Below the pieces are notes generated by a model, which was not told where the DNA came from, did no database searches, and saw only the letters and a program-made list of their open reading frames with translations. Of a DNA stretch of 33,670 nt, positions 6,394 to 13,026 are shown piece after piece; position 1 is the stretch's first letter; every line of letters begins with the position of its first letter. Source of the DNA: a virus; IMG/VR virus record IMGVR_UViG_3300032296_003280, positions 1 to 33,670 of that record; one strand, given 5' to 3'. Made by a program: the position numbers and the translations under genes.

Positions 6394-7203
6394 ATGAATA
6401 CAATTGAAATGAAAAATGTTAATGTAGTAAAAAGAGGTCGTCCTTCTAAACAGTCTGAAGTTAAAGCTTTTGATCCTAGTAGTATTCAGTTGCTTAGAGG
6501 TTCTGATTTGAAGTTTAATGACTCTTTGTTCCAACCTATGAAAACTAATTCTGAAGTTGATGTAATTATGTCAACTGAAGGTGGTGTAATGCCCGGTACT
6601 AATATGGTACTTGTTGGTGGTCCTGGTTCAGGTAAATCAACAGTTGTTTTAGATATGCTTTCTAACTTTACTCGTCAAGGTTACAAATGTTTGTTTGTAA
6701 GTGGTGAAATGGATGAAGTTGGTTATTACAAGTATTGTAAGCGTTTACCTAAATTTGCTTGTGTTCAAACCTTGTTTTTGAAAAACTATGCTGAAACAGT
6801 TAAAGAAACTCTTGAATATGTTTTTGCTCAAGGTTATGATATTATTGCTGTTGATTCAATTGCCGAAGTTATTGAAATGGTAAAAGATAATTACCGTACA
6901 ACTGAAAGTGCTGCTGAAAGTTGGTTTTTGAATTTGCAAGATCAGCATAAAAAAGGTAATAATAAAAATAATTACTATACTACCTTTATTAATATTCAAC
7001 AAGTTACTAAACAAGGTGAATTTGCTGGTTCAAACCGTTTGAAACATATGACTGATGCAATGTGTCATATTGAGCGTTCAAAAGATGGTTTGCAACGTAA
7101 AATGTATTTTAGTAAAAACCGTGATTGTGATAAAGATTTTGATGTTTACTTCACAATTCATAAAGATTCAGTTTATTATTCATATGAGACAATTTCTGAA
7201 TAA
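6394..7203 (+). CDS. RadA/RecA-like ATPase
   Basis: 269 residues. Walker A GGPGSGKST at 75-83 and Walker B IIAVDS around D154, with the central RecA-fold order. The section INIQQVTKQGEFAGSNRLKH and the following MCHIER resemble the KaiC/RadA motif where branch-migration ATPases read GEIAGP...LEH. An AT-hook-like KRGRPSK lies at 13-19. No N-terminal zinc finger and no C-terminal Lon-like domain, so it is a core-only version. Likely role in phage recombination or as a DnaB-family ATPase. Start fixed by the AATAAAGGTT leader. Confidence 0.75.
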   Translation: MNTIEMKNVNVVKRGRPSKQSEVKAFDPSSIQLLRGSDLKFNDSLFQPMKTNSEVDVIMSTEGGVMPGTNMVLVGGPGSGKSTVVLDMLSNFTRQGYKCLFVSGEMDEVGYYKYCKRLPKFACVQTLFLKNYAETVKETLEYVFAQGYDIIAVDSIAEVIEMVKDNYRTTESAAESWFLNLQDQHKKGNNKNNYYTTFINIQQVTKQGEFAGSNRLKHMTDAMCHIERSKDGLQRKMYFSKNRDCDKDFDVYFTIHKDSVYYSYETISE

Positions 7204-7207
7204 TAAA

Positions 7208-7239
7208 TTTGGAAAATCAAAATAAATTTCGTACATTTA
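7208..7239 (+). promoter_or_regulatory. Class A promoter
   Basis: TTTGG at 7208-7212, 19 bases, TACATTTA at 7232-7239. The ATG of the next gene is only 5 bases beyond the -7 box, so the message is leaderless or nearly so, or the start is further in. Confidence 0.75.
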
Positions 7240-7243
7240 CATT

Positions 7244-8029
7244 ATGAGAAAAAATATAAATTTAATCCCAATTAATAACGACATTAACAAATTATCTGCT
7301 TTTATCCCTTCTTTAGATAAAGATTGGAGAGATAACCAACGTATTAAATCAAAACCAGTAATGGTTGAATCCTTGGATGCTGTAAGAGAATTTCAACGTC
7401 AAGGTTGGAATATAGCTGGTGCCTATGAAACTAGAGGTAAAAATCGTAAAGTTAATTCCCATTTTATTAGAATGGAACATCCTGATTTTACTATTAAAAA
7501 CTCTAAAGGTAAAACAGAGGCTATTGCTACTATGAATATTTCAAATTCTTGTACAGGAGCACAACCTATGGAACTTGATTTAGGTGCTTATCGTCAGGTT
7601 TGCTCTAATGGTTTGGTTGCTCATACCTCTTATAGTAATGCTAGAGTACCTCATACTGAAAAAGGTCAATATACATTACAAGAAATCCTTTGTGATTTAG
7701 GTATTCGTACTCAAGGTATTATGGAAGAATTTGATAAATTTAAAGAAAAACAATTGTCACCTAAAGAAATGATTAATTTAGCTACACAAGCAGCAAATTC
7801 TCGTTTTGGTAAAGGCCATCGTATTGATGCTTCTCAGTTACTTAATGTAGTGAGAGAAGAAGATAAGAGTGATGATGTTTGGACTGTATTTAATCGTATT
7901 CAAGAAAACCTTACTCAGCCACATCGTATTGTAGATCATATGGGAAATATGATTGGTGGTGTATCTAGTATTGAAGAAGATACTCGTATTAATAAAGAGT
8001 TGTTTGAAATGGCTTACGCTATGGCTTAA
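7244..8029 (+). CDS. DUF932-family protein, copy 1
   Basis: 261 residues. The block LDLGAYRQVCSNGLVAHTS carries the CSNGL signature of DUF932 phage/plasmid proteins, followed by the usual helical C-terminal half. A second, diverged copy is at 10545 (ICENGLVVSS in the same place). The biochemical role of the family is not settled; members are commonly found in phages and plasmids. Start is close to its promoter, with no AAAGGTT leader, unlike its neighbours. The end runs into a 19-bp palindrome. Confidence 0.75.
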   Translation: MRKNINLIPINNDINKLSAFIPSLDKDWRDNQRIKSKPVMVESLDAVREFQRQGWNIAGAYETRGKNRKVNSHFIRMEHPDFTIKNSKGKTEAIATMNISNSCTGAQPMELDLGAYRQVCSNGLVAHTSYSNARVPHTEKGQYTLQEILCDLGIRTQGIMEEFDKFKEKQLSPKEMINLATQAANSRFGKGHRIDASQLLNVVREEDKSDDVWTVFNRIQENLTQPHRIVDHMGNMIGGVSSIEEDTRINKELFEMAYAMA

Positions 8030-8032
8030 GTT

Positions 8033-8051
8033 ATTTAGAATGATTCTAAAT
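8033..8051. promoter_or_regulatory. 19-bp palindrome, second copy
   Basis: ATTTAGAATGATTCTAAAT, identical to the copies at 6293 and 10444 apart from the central base. Centre is 20 bp upstream of the next -33 box, ten less than at the other sites. Confidence 0.75.
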
Positions 8052-8059
8052 GAAAGAAA

Positions 8060-8083
8060 GGGTTGGATTTCCAATCCTTTTTT
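8060..8083 (+). terminator. Intrinsic terminator overlapping promoter
   Basis: GGGTTGG-ATTT-CCAATCC (7 bp with one G-U) followed by T6. The GTTGG arm doubles as the -33 box of the next promoter. Confidence 0.75.
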
Positions 8084-8093
8084 CGTACATTTA
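8062..8093 (+). promoter_or_regulatory. Class A promoter inside terminator
   Basis: GTTGG at 8062-8066, 19 bases, TACATTTA at 8086-8093. The -33 variant is G instead of T at the first base, fitting its second role in the terminator stem. Confidence 0.7.
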
Positions 8094-8116
8094 TACCATA
8101 ATAAAAAATAAGAGTT

Positions 8117-8815
8117 ATGAATAGTTTCAATGAAAGAAAAGAATCCTTTATTAAGGAAAGTAAAAAACAGAGTAGAAAATTAATTGATATTAAAGATAAA
8201 GGTTATAATGCCTATAATCTTAAAGTTGCTATTAATAGAAAATATTATGCCTTAAAAAACAATATTAATTTATTAACTAATATGGCAACTATGGAATCTA
8301 AACAATTTGATTCTTTTATGATAGAGGATGATATATTATTTGAAAGAATAGTTTTTTTAGTTCCTAAAGATATAGAAATTACTTTAGAAAATATTAATGA
8401 TTATATTGAACTTAATTATGGGTATAATAGATATGTTGAAGCTGCTTTAAATATAGAAAAATATCCTATAAGAACAATTAGTGGAATTCATGATACTGTA
8501 GAAGATTTTACTATTACCTCTCCTTTAATTTTAAATAAAATTGAAAGTGGTAAAATGTCTGAAAAGTGGTTTAATTATGTAGTAGCTAATCAAGATTTAT
8601 ATCCTGAATTTTCAGGTAAAACTGGAAAGAGATTGATTTTGACTTTTACAGATTGGAAAGAAGATGAAAAAGCTATTAACAGTATGTTAAAAATGTTTGG
8701 ACAAGATCCTGATGAACTTTTAGAGAGAGCAAGAAGTTATAGTAGAGGAAATACAGTAGGTTGTAAAAGAGAGGATCTTTATAAAAAGTTTGAGAATTTA
8801 GCTCCTACTCTCTAA
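8117..8815 (+). CDS. Hypothetical protein (232 aa)
   Basis: ATG after AATAAGAGTT. Basic, helical N-terminus (Lys/Arg-rich, residues 5-30), an acidic middle and a predicted globular C-terminal half with YPIRTISGIHDTVEDF and KTGKRLILTFTDWKEDEKA. A monocistronic unit: own promoter in front, terminator behind. No domain recognised. The lysine-rich start could bind nucleic acid, but that is weak. Confidence 0.75.
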   Translation: MNSFNERKESFIKESKKQSRKLIDIKDKGYNAYNLKVAINRKYYALKNNINLLTNMATMESKQFDSFMIEDDILFERIVFLVPKDIEITLENINDYIELNYGYNRYVEAALNIEKYPIRTISGIHDTVEDFTITSPLILNKIESGKMSEKWFNYVVANQDLYPEFSGKTGKRLILTFTDWKEDEKAINSMLKMFGQDPDELLERARSYSRGNTVGCKREDLYKKFENLAPTL

Positions 8816-8842
8816 TATAACAATATTAAAAAAAGAAAGAAA

Positions 8843-8866
8843 GGGTTGGTTTTCCAACCCCTCTTT
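8843..8866 (+). terminator. Intrinsic terminator overlapping promoter
   Basis: GGGTTGG-TTTT-CCAACCC, a perfect 7-bp stem, then CTCTTT. As at 8060, the GTTGG arm serves as the -33 box of the following promoter. Confidence 0.75.
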
Positions 8867-8876
8867 CGTACATTCA
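8845..8876 (+). promoter_or_regulatory. Class A promoter inside terminator
   Basis: GTTGG at 8845-8849, 19 bases, TACATTCA at 8869-8876. Drives the operon esterase, ART-like protein, second tagged protein. Confidence 0.75.
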
Positions 8877-8895
8877 TGGTATGGAAATAAAGGTT

Positions 8896-9378
8896 ATGAA
8901 AAAAATAATGTATTTACACGGTTTAGAGAGTTCCAACGTTTGTGATAAAGTTGACTTTTTAAAAGAAAATGCTGTTGTTTTAGCTCCTTCAATTGATTAT
9001 CGTAAATCAAATATTGAAAAAGAGCTTATGGATATGGTTGAATCTTTCCAACCTGATTTGATTATTGGTTCTTCAATGGGTGGTCACGTTGGTTTGATGT
9101 TAGGTAATTATTATGATATTGAGGTTATTGCTTTTAACCCTGCTATTCACTCTCGTCCTATTGAACCTAAATTGGATAGATTAGAAGCTAGAGACCCTAG
9201 AGTTAATTTTCAGCCTTTGATTGTTTTAGGTCTTGAAGATGATGTTATTAATCCTTTGATTACTAAAGAAATTCTTGATGATGCTTTATTTTATTGCGAT
9301 ATTGAAGAAGTAGAAGGTTTAGGTCACCGTATTTTATTTGATGTATTTGTTGATATTTATAACAAATATGTCATTTAA
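8896..9378 (+). CDS. YqiA-like alpha/beta-hydrolase
   Basis: 160 residues from ATG 8896, chosen because AAATAAAGGTT precedes it; an ATG 15 bases upstream is less likely. Nucleophile elbow G58-S-S60-M-G62, acid at D115 or D116 in LGLEDD, and H144 in GLGHR complete a Ser-Asp-His triad. The opening MYLHGLESS supplies the oxyanion loop. Size and motif spacing match the YqiA/UPF0227 esterases. Substrate unknown. The last bases overlap the next gene (ATGTCATTTAA). Confidence 0.75.
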   Translation: MKKIMYLHGLESSNVCDKVDFLKENAVVLAPSIDYRKSNIEKELMDMVESFQPDLIIGSSMGGHVGLMLGNYYDIEVIAFNPAIHSRPIEPKLDRLEARDPRVNFQPLIVLGLEDDVINPLITKEILDDALFYCDIEEVEGLGHRILFDVFVDIYNKYVI

Positions 9379-9892
9379 TTTACTTGAATATCTAAAAAAT
9401 AATCCTTTATTAGAAGAAAAATATAAATCATTTGATACATTAAGTGATAAGGATTTAGAAGATATAGCACAATGGGGACTTAATGATGAGTTCGATTTTA
9501 GTGCTTGTGAGAGTGTTGAATGTGTTGTTAAGTCATTTAAGAAATCTCTATCAGTTTCTTATCCTGAAGGGTTGGGGAATGTTTCTAATGAATTAGAAAT
9601 ATACAGAATTATTAGATTAAAAGATGAAAAAGATTTAAACATATCTAATTTAGGAAAAAGCTGGTTTTCTAATCCTGAACAATATAATAAGCCTGAATTT
9701 TTTGATTCTTTAAGTTATTTAAAAGACAAAAAAACGGATAAAGGAGAGATTTACTTATTAAAAGGGTTAACTAAAATATCTAATGTAGATATCCCTAGAA
9801 CTTTATGGCAAAGAAGTATCACATTTTTTGAAAATGAAATTGTCATTAAAAATCCTTCCCAAGTAAAATTACTAAAAATAAATAAAATATAA
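9368..9892 (+). CDS. Putative ADP-ribosyltransferase with capsid-targeting-like N-terminus
   Basis: 174 residues from ATG 9368, which overlaps the esterase stop and begins the same 17 residues as the next gene (MSFNLLEYLKNNPLLEE). An R-S-E type ART pattern is visible in order: Arg in IYRIIR (R80/R83), Ser block GKSWFS (96-101), and ExE at E155-N-E157 in a final strand ENEIVIKNPSQVKLLKI. T4 Alt is an ART packaged in the head and processed at its N-terminus by the gp21 protease, which cuts after LxE or IxE. Here LLE ends at residue 16. ART activity and packaging are inferences. Confidence 0.6.
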   Translation: MSFNLLEYLKNNPLLEEKYKSFDTLSDKDLEDIAQWGLNDEFDFSACESVECVVKSFKKSLSVSYPEGLGNVSNELEIYRIIRLKDEKDLNISNLGKSWFSNPEQYNKPEFFDSLSYLKDKKTDKGEIYLLKGLTKISNVDIPRTLWQRSITFFENEIVIKNPSQVKLLKINKI

Positions 9893-10449
9893 TGTCATTT
9901 AATTTACTTGAATACCTAAAAAATAATCCATTACTAGAAGAATTACCTAAAGATAAATGGGTTGATATTACTCCGGATGAAAAAGCCGAATATGCTAAAG
10001 ATATATTCGACCTAATCAATACAGCATATGCTCCTATAGGTGGTAATATAAATTATAAAAGCGCAGCCGACGTATTAGGTTCGGAAGCCGATGCTGATTA
10101 TGAGGTAATTAATATAGACGATGATCCTGAACCTGATGCTTTAGTTTCTTATAAAGAAAAAACTACAGGTAAAAAATTAACAGCTATGGGACATGATGGT
10201 ACCTCTGGAGCAAAATCTCTATCTGTGAACCATACAGCTGATTTACTTAAAAAACCAGGTTACTATATAGAAGTTTCAGGTAAATTACAAGATATTTTAT
10301 TAGCTAAAGGTGCTCCTGTAGTAAAAGATAAAGAATTAGTACAAAAAGTATTAAAAGGTAAAGAACTAGAATTTAATGAAGATGGTACTTACCAACGTTA
10401 TATTGGTGGAAAAAAACACACTAAAACATTGCTTGGAAATCCTATTTAG
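9892..10449 (+). CDS. Second protein with the shared N-terminal tag
   Basis: 185 residues; ATG overlaps the previous TAA (TAATG). The first 17 residues are identical to those of the upstream protein, then the sequences diverge completely at ELPKDKW. The remaining body has features I associate with a phage family loosely resembling GNAT acetyltransferases: DDDPEPDALVSYKEK, a GKKLTAMGHDGT turn, YIEVSGKLQDIL, and a C-terminal YQRYIGGKKHTKTLLGNP. Family name not certain. The tag suggests it is packaged together with the ART-like protein. The TAG stop lies in the third palindrome. Confidence 0.65.
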   Translation: MSFNLLEYLKNNPLLEELPKDKWVDITPDEKAEYAKDIFDLINTAYAPIGGNINYKSAADVLGSEADADYEVINIDDDPEPDALVSYKEKTTGKKLTAMGHDGTSGAKSLSVNHTADLLKKPGYYIEVSGKLQDILLAKGAPVVKDKELVQKVLKGKELEFNEDGTYQRYIGGKKHTKTLLGNPI

Positions 10450-10462
10450 AATGATTCTAAAT
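10444..10462. promoter_or_regulatory. 19-bp palindrome, third copy
   Basis: ATTTAGAATGATTCTAAAT over the stop codon of the preceding gene. Centre is 30 bp upstream of the -33 box at 10483. Confidence 0.75.
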
Positions 10463-10482
10463 GACATTTCCTTTGCAGTAAA

Positions 10483-10514
10483 TTTGGCTCCCCAGGATCC
10501 CTTTCGTACATTTA
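10483..10514 (+). promoter_or_regulatory. Class A promoter
   Basis: TTTGG at 10483-10487, 19 bases, TACATTTA at 10507-10514, upstream of the second DUF932 gene. Confidence 0.85.
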
Positions 10515-10544
10515 TGTCATAGAAAAAAATAAAAAATAAAAGTT

Positions 10545-11345
10545 ATGTTAAACATTCAAAATTCCGAGTTCATTTCAAAAGAACAAATTCGTCAACAAGC
10601 TCCTTCAATTTTTACTACTACCAGTGCTCCTGGAACTAGTGAAAAGTATGCTCACATTCCTACCGATAAAATTATCGATGATATGGCTGCCCTTGGTTGG
10701 GGTGTTGTAGATGCTAAACAAGTTAAAGCTCGTAAAGGAGTAGGTTTCCAAAAACATTTGGTTGTATTCCGTAATAACGATATTCAAATCACTGCTGAAG
10801 ATGGTGATAATGTTTTCCCACAAATCCTATTGACTAACAGTCATGATGGTAAAAATGCCTTTACCTTTACTGCTGGTTTGTTCCGTATGATTTGTGAAAA
10901 TGGTTTAGTTGTATCTTCCCGTGAGTTTGAAAATATGAAGATTCGTCATATGGGTTATTCATTTGAAGAATTGCAAAATACCATTAAAACTATGGTTGAA
11001 AAATTGCCTTTGACTGTTGAATCACTTAATAAGTTCCGTCAAGTAGAATTAGGTCAAGAACAAGCTCTTGATTTTGCTAAAAAAGCTCTTGAAGTTCGTT
11101 TTGGTGATGATGTTGAAAACATTAAAGTTGATTTGAATGATTTGCTTACTGCTACTCGTCCAGCAGATAAAGGTTCTGATTTGTGGTCAATCTATAATGT
11201 AGTTCAGGAAAAATTGGTTCATGGTATGTTTAATTACACATATGGTTCCAAAGTTCGTAAAGCTCGTAAAATCAAAAACTTCCAACAAGATTTGGTTTTG
11301 AACGAACGTTTGTATGATTTGGCCCTTGAGTACGTTCCCGCATAA
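10545..11345 (+). CDS. DUF932-family protein, copy 2
   Basis: 266 residues. The core block AFTFTAGLFRMICENGLVVSS aligns with the CSNGL block of the copy at 7244, and both continue with a long helical region ending in a short Leu/Ala helix. The two are old paralogues: little identity outside the core. Single-gene transcript with its own promoter and AATAAAAGTT leader. Keeping two copies with separate promoters suggests different partners or timing. Role of the family unknown. Confidence 0.75.
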   Translation: MLNIQNSEFISKEQIRQQAPSIFTTTSAPGTSEKYAHIPTDKIIDDMAALGWGVVDAKQVKARKGVGFQKHLVVFRNNDIQITAEDGDNVFPQILLTNSHDGKNAFTFTAGLFRMICENGLVVSSREFENMKIRHMGYSFEELQNTIKTMVEKLPLTVESLNKFRQVELGQEQALDFAKKALEVRFGDDVENIKVDLNDLLTATRPADKGSDLWSIYNVVQEKLVHGMFNYTYGSKVRKARKIKNFQQDLVLNERLYDLALEYVPA

Positions 11346-11360
11346 GGGAATGTACTTAAG

Positions 11361-11392
11361 CTTGGTAATATAAAGATCTTTTTATATATTTA
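11361..11392 (+). promoter_or_regulatory. Class A promoter, CTTGG variant
   Basis: CTTGG at 11361-11365, 19 bases, TATATTTA at 11385-11392, ending 4 bases before the ATG at 11397, so nearly leaderless. It may also start the first tRNA. Confidence 0.65.
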
Positions 11393-11396
11393 TATC

Positions 11397-11588
11397 ATGA
11401 ACGAATTAGAAGAACAAGCAAAACAAGAAGCAATTTTTAATGCTAAATGTGATGAGATTTTATCTCAATCAGATAAAGCAGGAGTTCAGCTTGAAGTAAT
11501 TTGGTCAGCTTTTAAACACAAAGAACAATTCCGTAATGCTTCATTACTTGAATGCCTACAAGTAGGAGCAGATGAGTGGGATGTTTAA
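11397..11588 (+). CDS. Small acidic protein (63 aa) upstream of tRNA-Leu
   Basis: A polar, acidic, probably all-helical protein. The stop is 7 bases before tRNA-Leu, so gene and tRNA are likely on one transcript. It has one Cys in each half and no basic patch that would point to RNA binding. No family recognised. Confidence 0.65.
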   Translation: MNELEEQAKQEAIFNAKCDEILSQSDKAGVQLEVIWSAFKHKEQFRNASLLECLQVGADEWDV

Positions 11589-11595
11589 AGGATAT

Positions 11596-11681
11596 GCTGT
11601 TGTGGCGGAATAGGTAGACGCGTTGGACTTAAAATCCAATGGACCGAAAGGTTCGTGCCGGTTCGATTCCGGCCAGCAGTA
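11596..11681 (+). tRNA. tRNA-Leu(TAA)
   Basis: Class II tRNA: acceptor GCTGTTG/CAGCAGT, anticodon loop with TAA (GGACTTAAAATCC), variable arm, T-arm GCCGG-TTCGATT-CCGGC, A73. No encoded CCA. The first pair is G1-U72. Its D region is the closest canonical relative of the tRNA-like RNAs. Confidence 0.92.
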
Positions 11682-11715
11682 CAAAAAAAAGAAAAAAACA
11701 AATTTTTCACTTAAA

Positions 11716-11747
11716 TTTGGATTTTTCAAAAATTTTTGTTATATTTA
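11716..11747 (+). promoter_or_regulatory. Class A promoter of the large ncRNA block
   Basis: TTTGG at 11716-11720, 19 bases, TATATTTA at 11740-11747. There is no coding gene for nearly 2 kb downstream, so the product is RNA. Confidence 0.75.
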
Positions 11748-11754
11748 TGATATA

Positions 11755-12636
11755 ATAAAAAACGTTCTTAAATTTATTAGATATCCATTTCAACGCAAGT
11801 TGAATAAAAGATATTGGCAGCCTATGGTCGTTAAATAAACTGGGAAACCAGGATAAAGTGAATTGCTAGACTAAGCAGTTTGCGGCTTTGAAAAGAGCTC
11901 GAGTAGGCAAGCGAGATATCATTTGGTCCTAGTATCCGAGGGTAACACTTTAGGAGAATTGATTGAATGACTTGGCAATGTGGTTTGTCAGGTTGAGTTC
12001 GGAAGAGCAATAAGAATAACTCGTAGAAACAATGCAAAAAATACTTCCATCCAGTTGTATTATTGCGTTTTTCAATATCAGAGGATGCTTAAAGTCGGAA
12101 GACATGTTAATGTACAGGTGGTGCTGTTATTAACCTTGACCTTAGTCTACCAAGACATGAGTCATGAAGTAATCTCAAAGTATGGAGGTAGGGATATCTC
12201 AGAGAGTAGTTTAGTATTTTCTCGCTCAAAAGGTGGGGAAGCTAGGTTGGTAGGCCACTACTTTCACAATCCACAAGTCAAAACTTTAATAATTTGCCTT
12301 ATTGGTCGCAAAACCTATTAAATCAAAAATTAAAGCAAAAGTGCTTACCAGTTGCCGACGAAAGGTGCCTACACAGTATTGGGTTGTCCAATGCCATCAA
12401 TGATCGCAAGTCAAAGATGATTCGTTCGAAAAATTTGTAGCCTCGGCAGAGGTTTATCAGACCGCAAGTTTGAACAGATAGAGTAAAACGAGAGTAGTCG
12501 AATAAAAGCAACTTAAAGAGTGGTTTACTTAAATAACCGGCATTGTTAGGATACGAATCAAAAGTTCGTGGATAAGAAGGGAACACATAATCCAACAAAA
12601 GACCTAACACCAAAACGTATAGTCTCAGCGTTTTAT
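11755..12636 (+). ncRNA. Candidate giant structured RNA (~880 nt)
   Basis: No credible ORF, higher G+C than its surroundings, a dedicated promoter at the 5' end and a hairpin AAAACG/CGTTTT at 12612-12634 followed by ATTT at the 3' end. Many local stems with GNRA caps are visible: TTCAAC-GCAA-GTTGAA near 11790, CTGG-GAAA-CCAG near 11840, TGCT/AGCA near 11865, CTCG/CGAG near 11900. At the 3' end TGTTAGG (12543) pairs with CCTAACA (12603) around two inner stems. Known giant RNAs of phages that sit beside tRNA genes are GOLLD and ROOL. Size and context fit that class, but I cannot confirm family membership. Confidence 0.6.
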
Positions 12637-12638
12637 TT

Positions 12639-12711
12639 GCCCCCTTAGCTCAGTTGGTAGAGCTTCTGATTTGTAATCAGATGGTCGGCGGTTCGAGTCC
12701 GTCAGGTGGCT
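12639..12711 (+). tRNA. tRNA-Thr(TGT)
   Basis: Acceptor GCCCCCT/AGGTGGC with one mismatch, D-arm GCTC/GAGC, anticodon arm TCTGA-TTTGTAA-TCAGA, T-arm with TTCGAGT. Starts just after the terminal hairpin of the large RNA. Confidence 0.92.
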
Positions 12712-12713
12712 CT

Positions 12714-12782
12714 AAGGTATGTAAAACCAACAAGTGTATGTTAACAGCTTACTGGTTGACTTAAGCTAAATAGGAATACCTT
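12714..12782 (+). ncRNA. Structured spacer closed by a 7-bp stem
   Basis: AAGGTAT (12714-12720) pairs with ATACCTT (12776-12782), with AACCA/TGGTT or AGCTTA/TAAGCT inside. It is about tRNA length but has no T-arm. Probably folds in the precursor between two tRNAs. Confidence 0.35.
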
Positions 12783-12786
12783 TTAA

Positions 12787-12858
12787 GCAGGTATCGTATA
12801 ATGGTTATTACTCTAGTCTTCCAAACTGGAGACGCTAGTTCGATTCTAGCTACCTGCT
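12787..12858 (+). tRNA. tRNA-Gly(TCC)
   Basis: Acceptor GCAGGTA/TACCTGC, anticodon loop CTTCCAA, T-arm CTAG-TTCGATT-CTAG, discriminator T. Confidence 0.92.
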
Positions 12859-12876
12859 CAAAAAAATTAAATATAG

Positions 12877-12908
12877 TTTGGTATCTTAAGATTCCTTTCG
12901 TATATTTA
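12877..12908 (+). promoter_or_regulatory. Class A promoter of the attenuated tRNA operon
   Basis: TTTGG at 12877-12881, 19 bases, TATATTTA at 12901-12908. Transcription would begin a few bases later, leaving a short A-rich leader before the 31-codon ORF. Confidence 0.8.
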
Positions 12909-12930
12909 TAACAAATAAAAAATTTCAAAA

Positions 12931-13026
12931 ATGAAACATTGTATATCATATCAACTAAGTCCCCAGAAGTCGTTTTGGATGAATCCAGTGGCTGAGGACA
13001 TTAGATTGATTGGGCTTACGATGTAA
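12931..13026 (+). CDS. 31-codon leader peptide containing all 20 amino acids
   Basis: ATG at 12931 behind the A-rich leader AATTTCAAAA; TAA at 13024. All 20 amino acids occur, including single His3, Cys4, Tyr7, Phe15, Trp16, Asn18, Val20, Ala21, Glu22, Asp23, Arg25, Gly28 and Thr30. Amino acids used more than once take different codons: Leu CTA, TTG, CTT; Ser TCA, AGT, TCG; Ile ATA, ATT; Lys AAA, AAG; Gln CAA, CAG; Pro CCC, CCA. It therefore reads nearly every tRNA in the array; Arg uses AGA only. Codons 28-30 are one arm of the anti-terminator. Interpreted as the sensor of an attenuator, not a functional protein. Translation itself is unproven. Confidence 0.75.
   Translation: MKHCISYQLSPQKSFWMNPVAEDIRLIGLTM

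Noticed and set aside
11980-12321. 113-codon ORF inside the large RNA block
   Set aside because: No leader motif or promoter close to its start, no recognisable domain, unlike the local codon usage, and it runs through visible RNA hairpins.
11755-12636. Group I intron or RNase P RNA in the gene-free block
   Set aside because: I could not find the P7/R-S pairing core or split exons around it, nor the conserved RNase P segments.
12931-13026. 31-codon ORF as an ordinary small protein
   Set aside because: Its composition (all 20 amino acids in 31 codons), the overlap of its end with the anti-terminator arm and its position before a terminator and tRNA genes fit a leader peptide far better.
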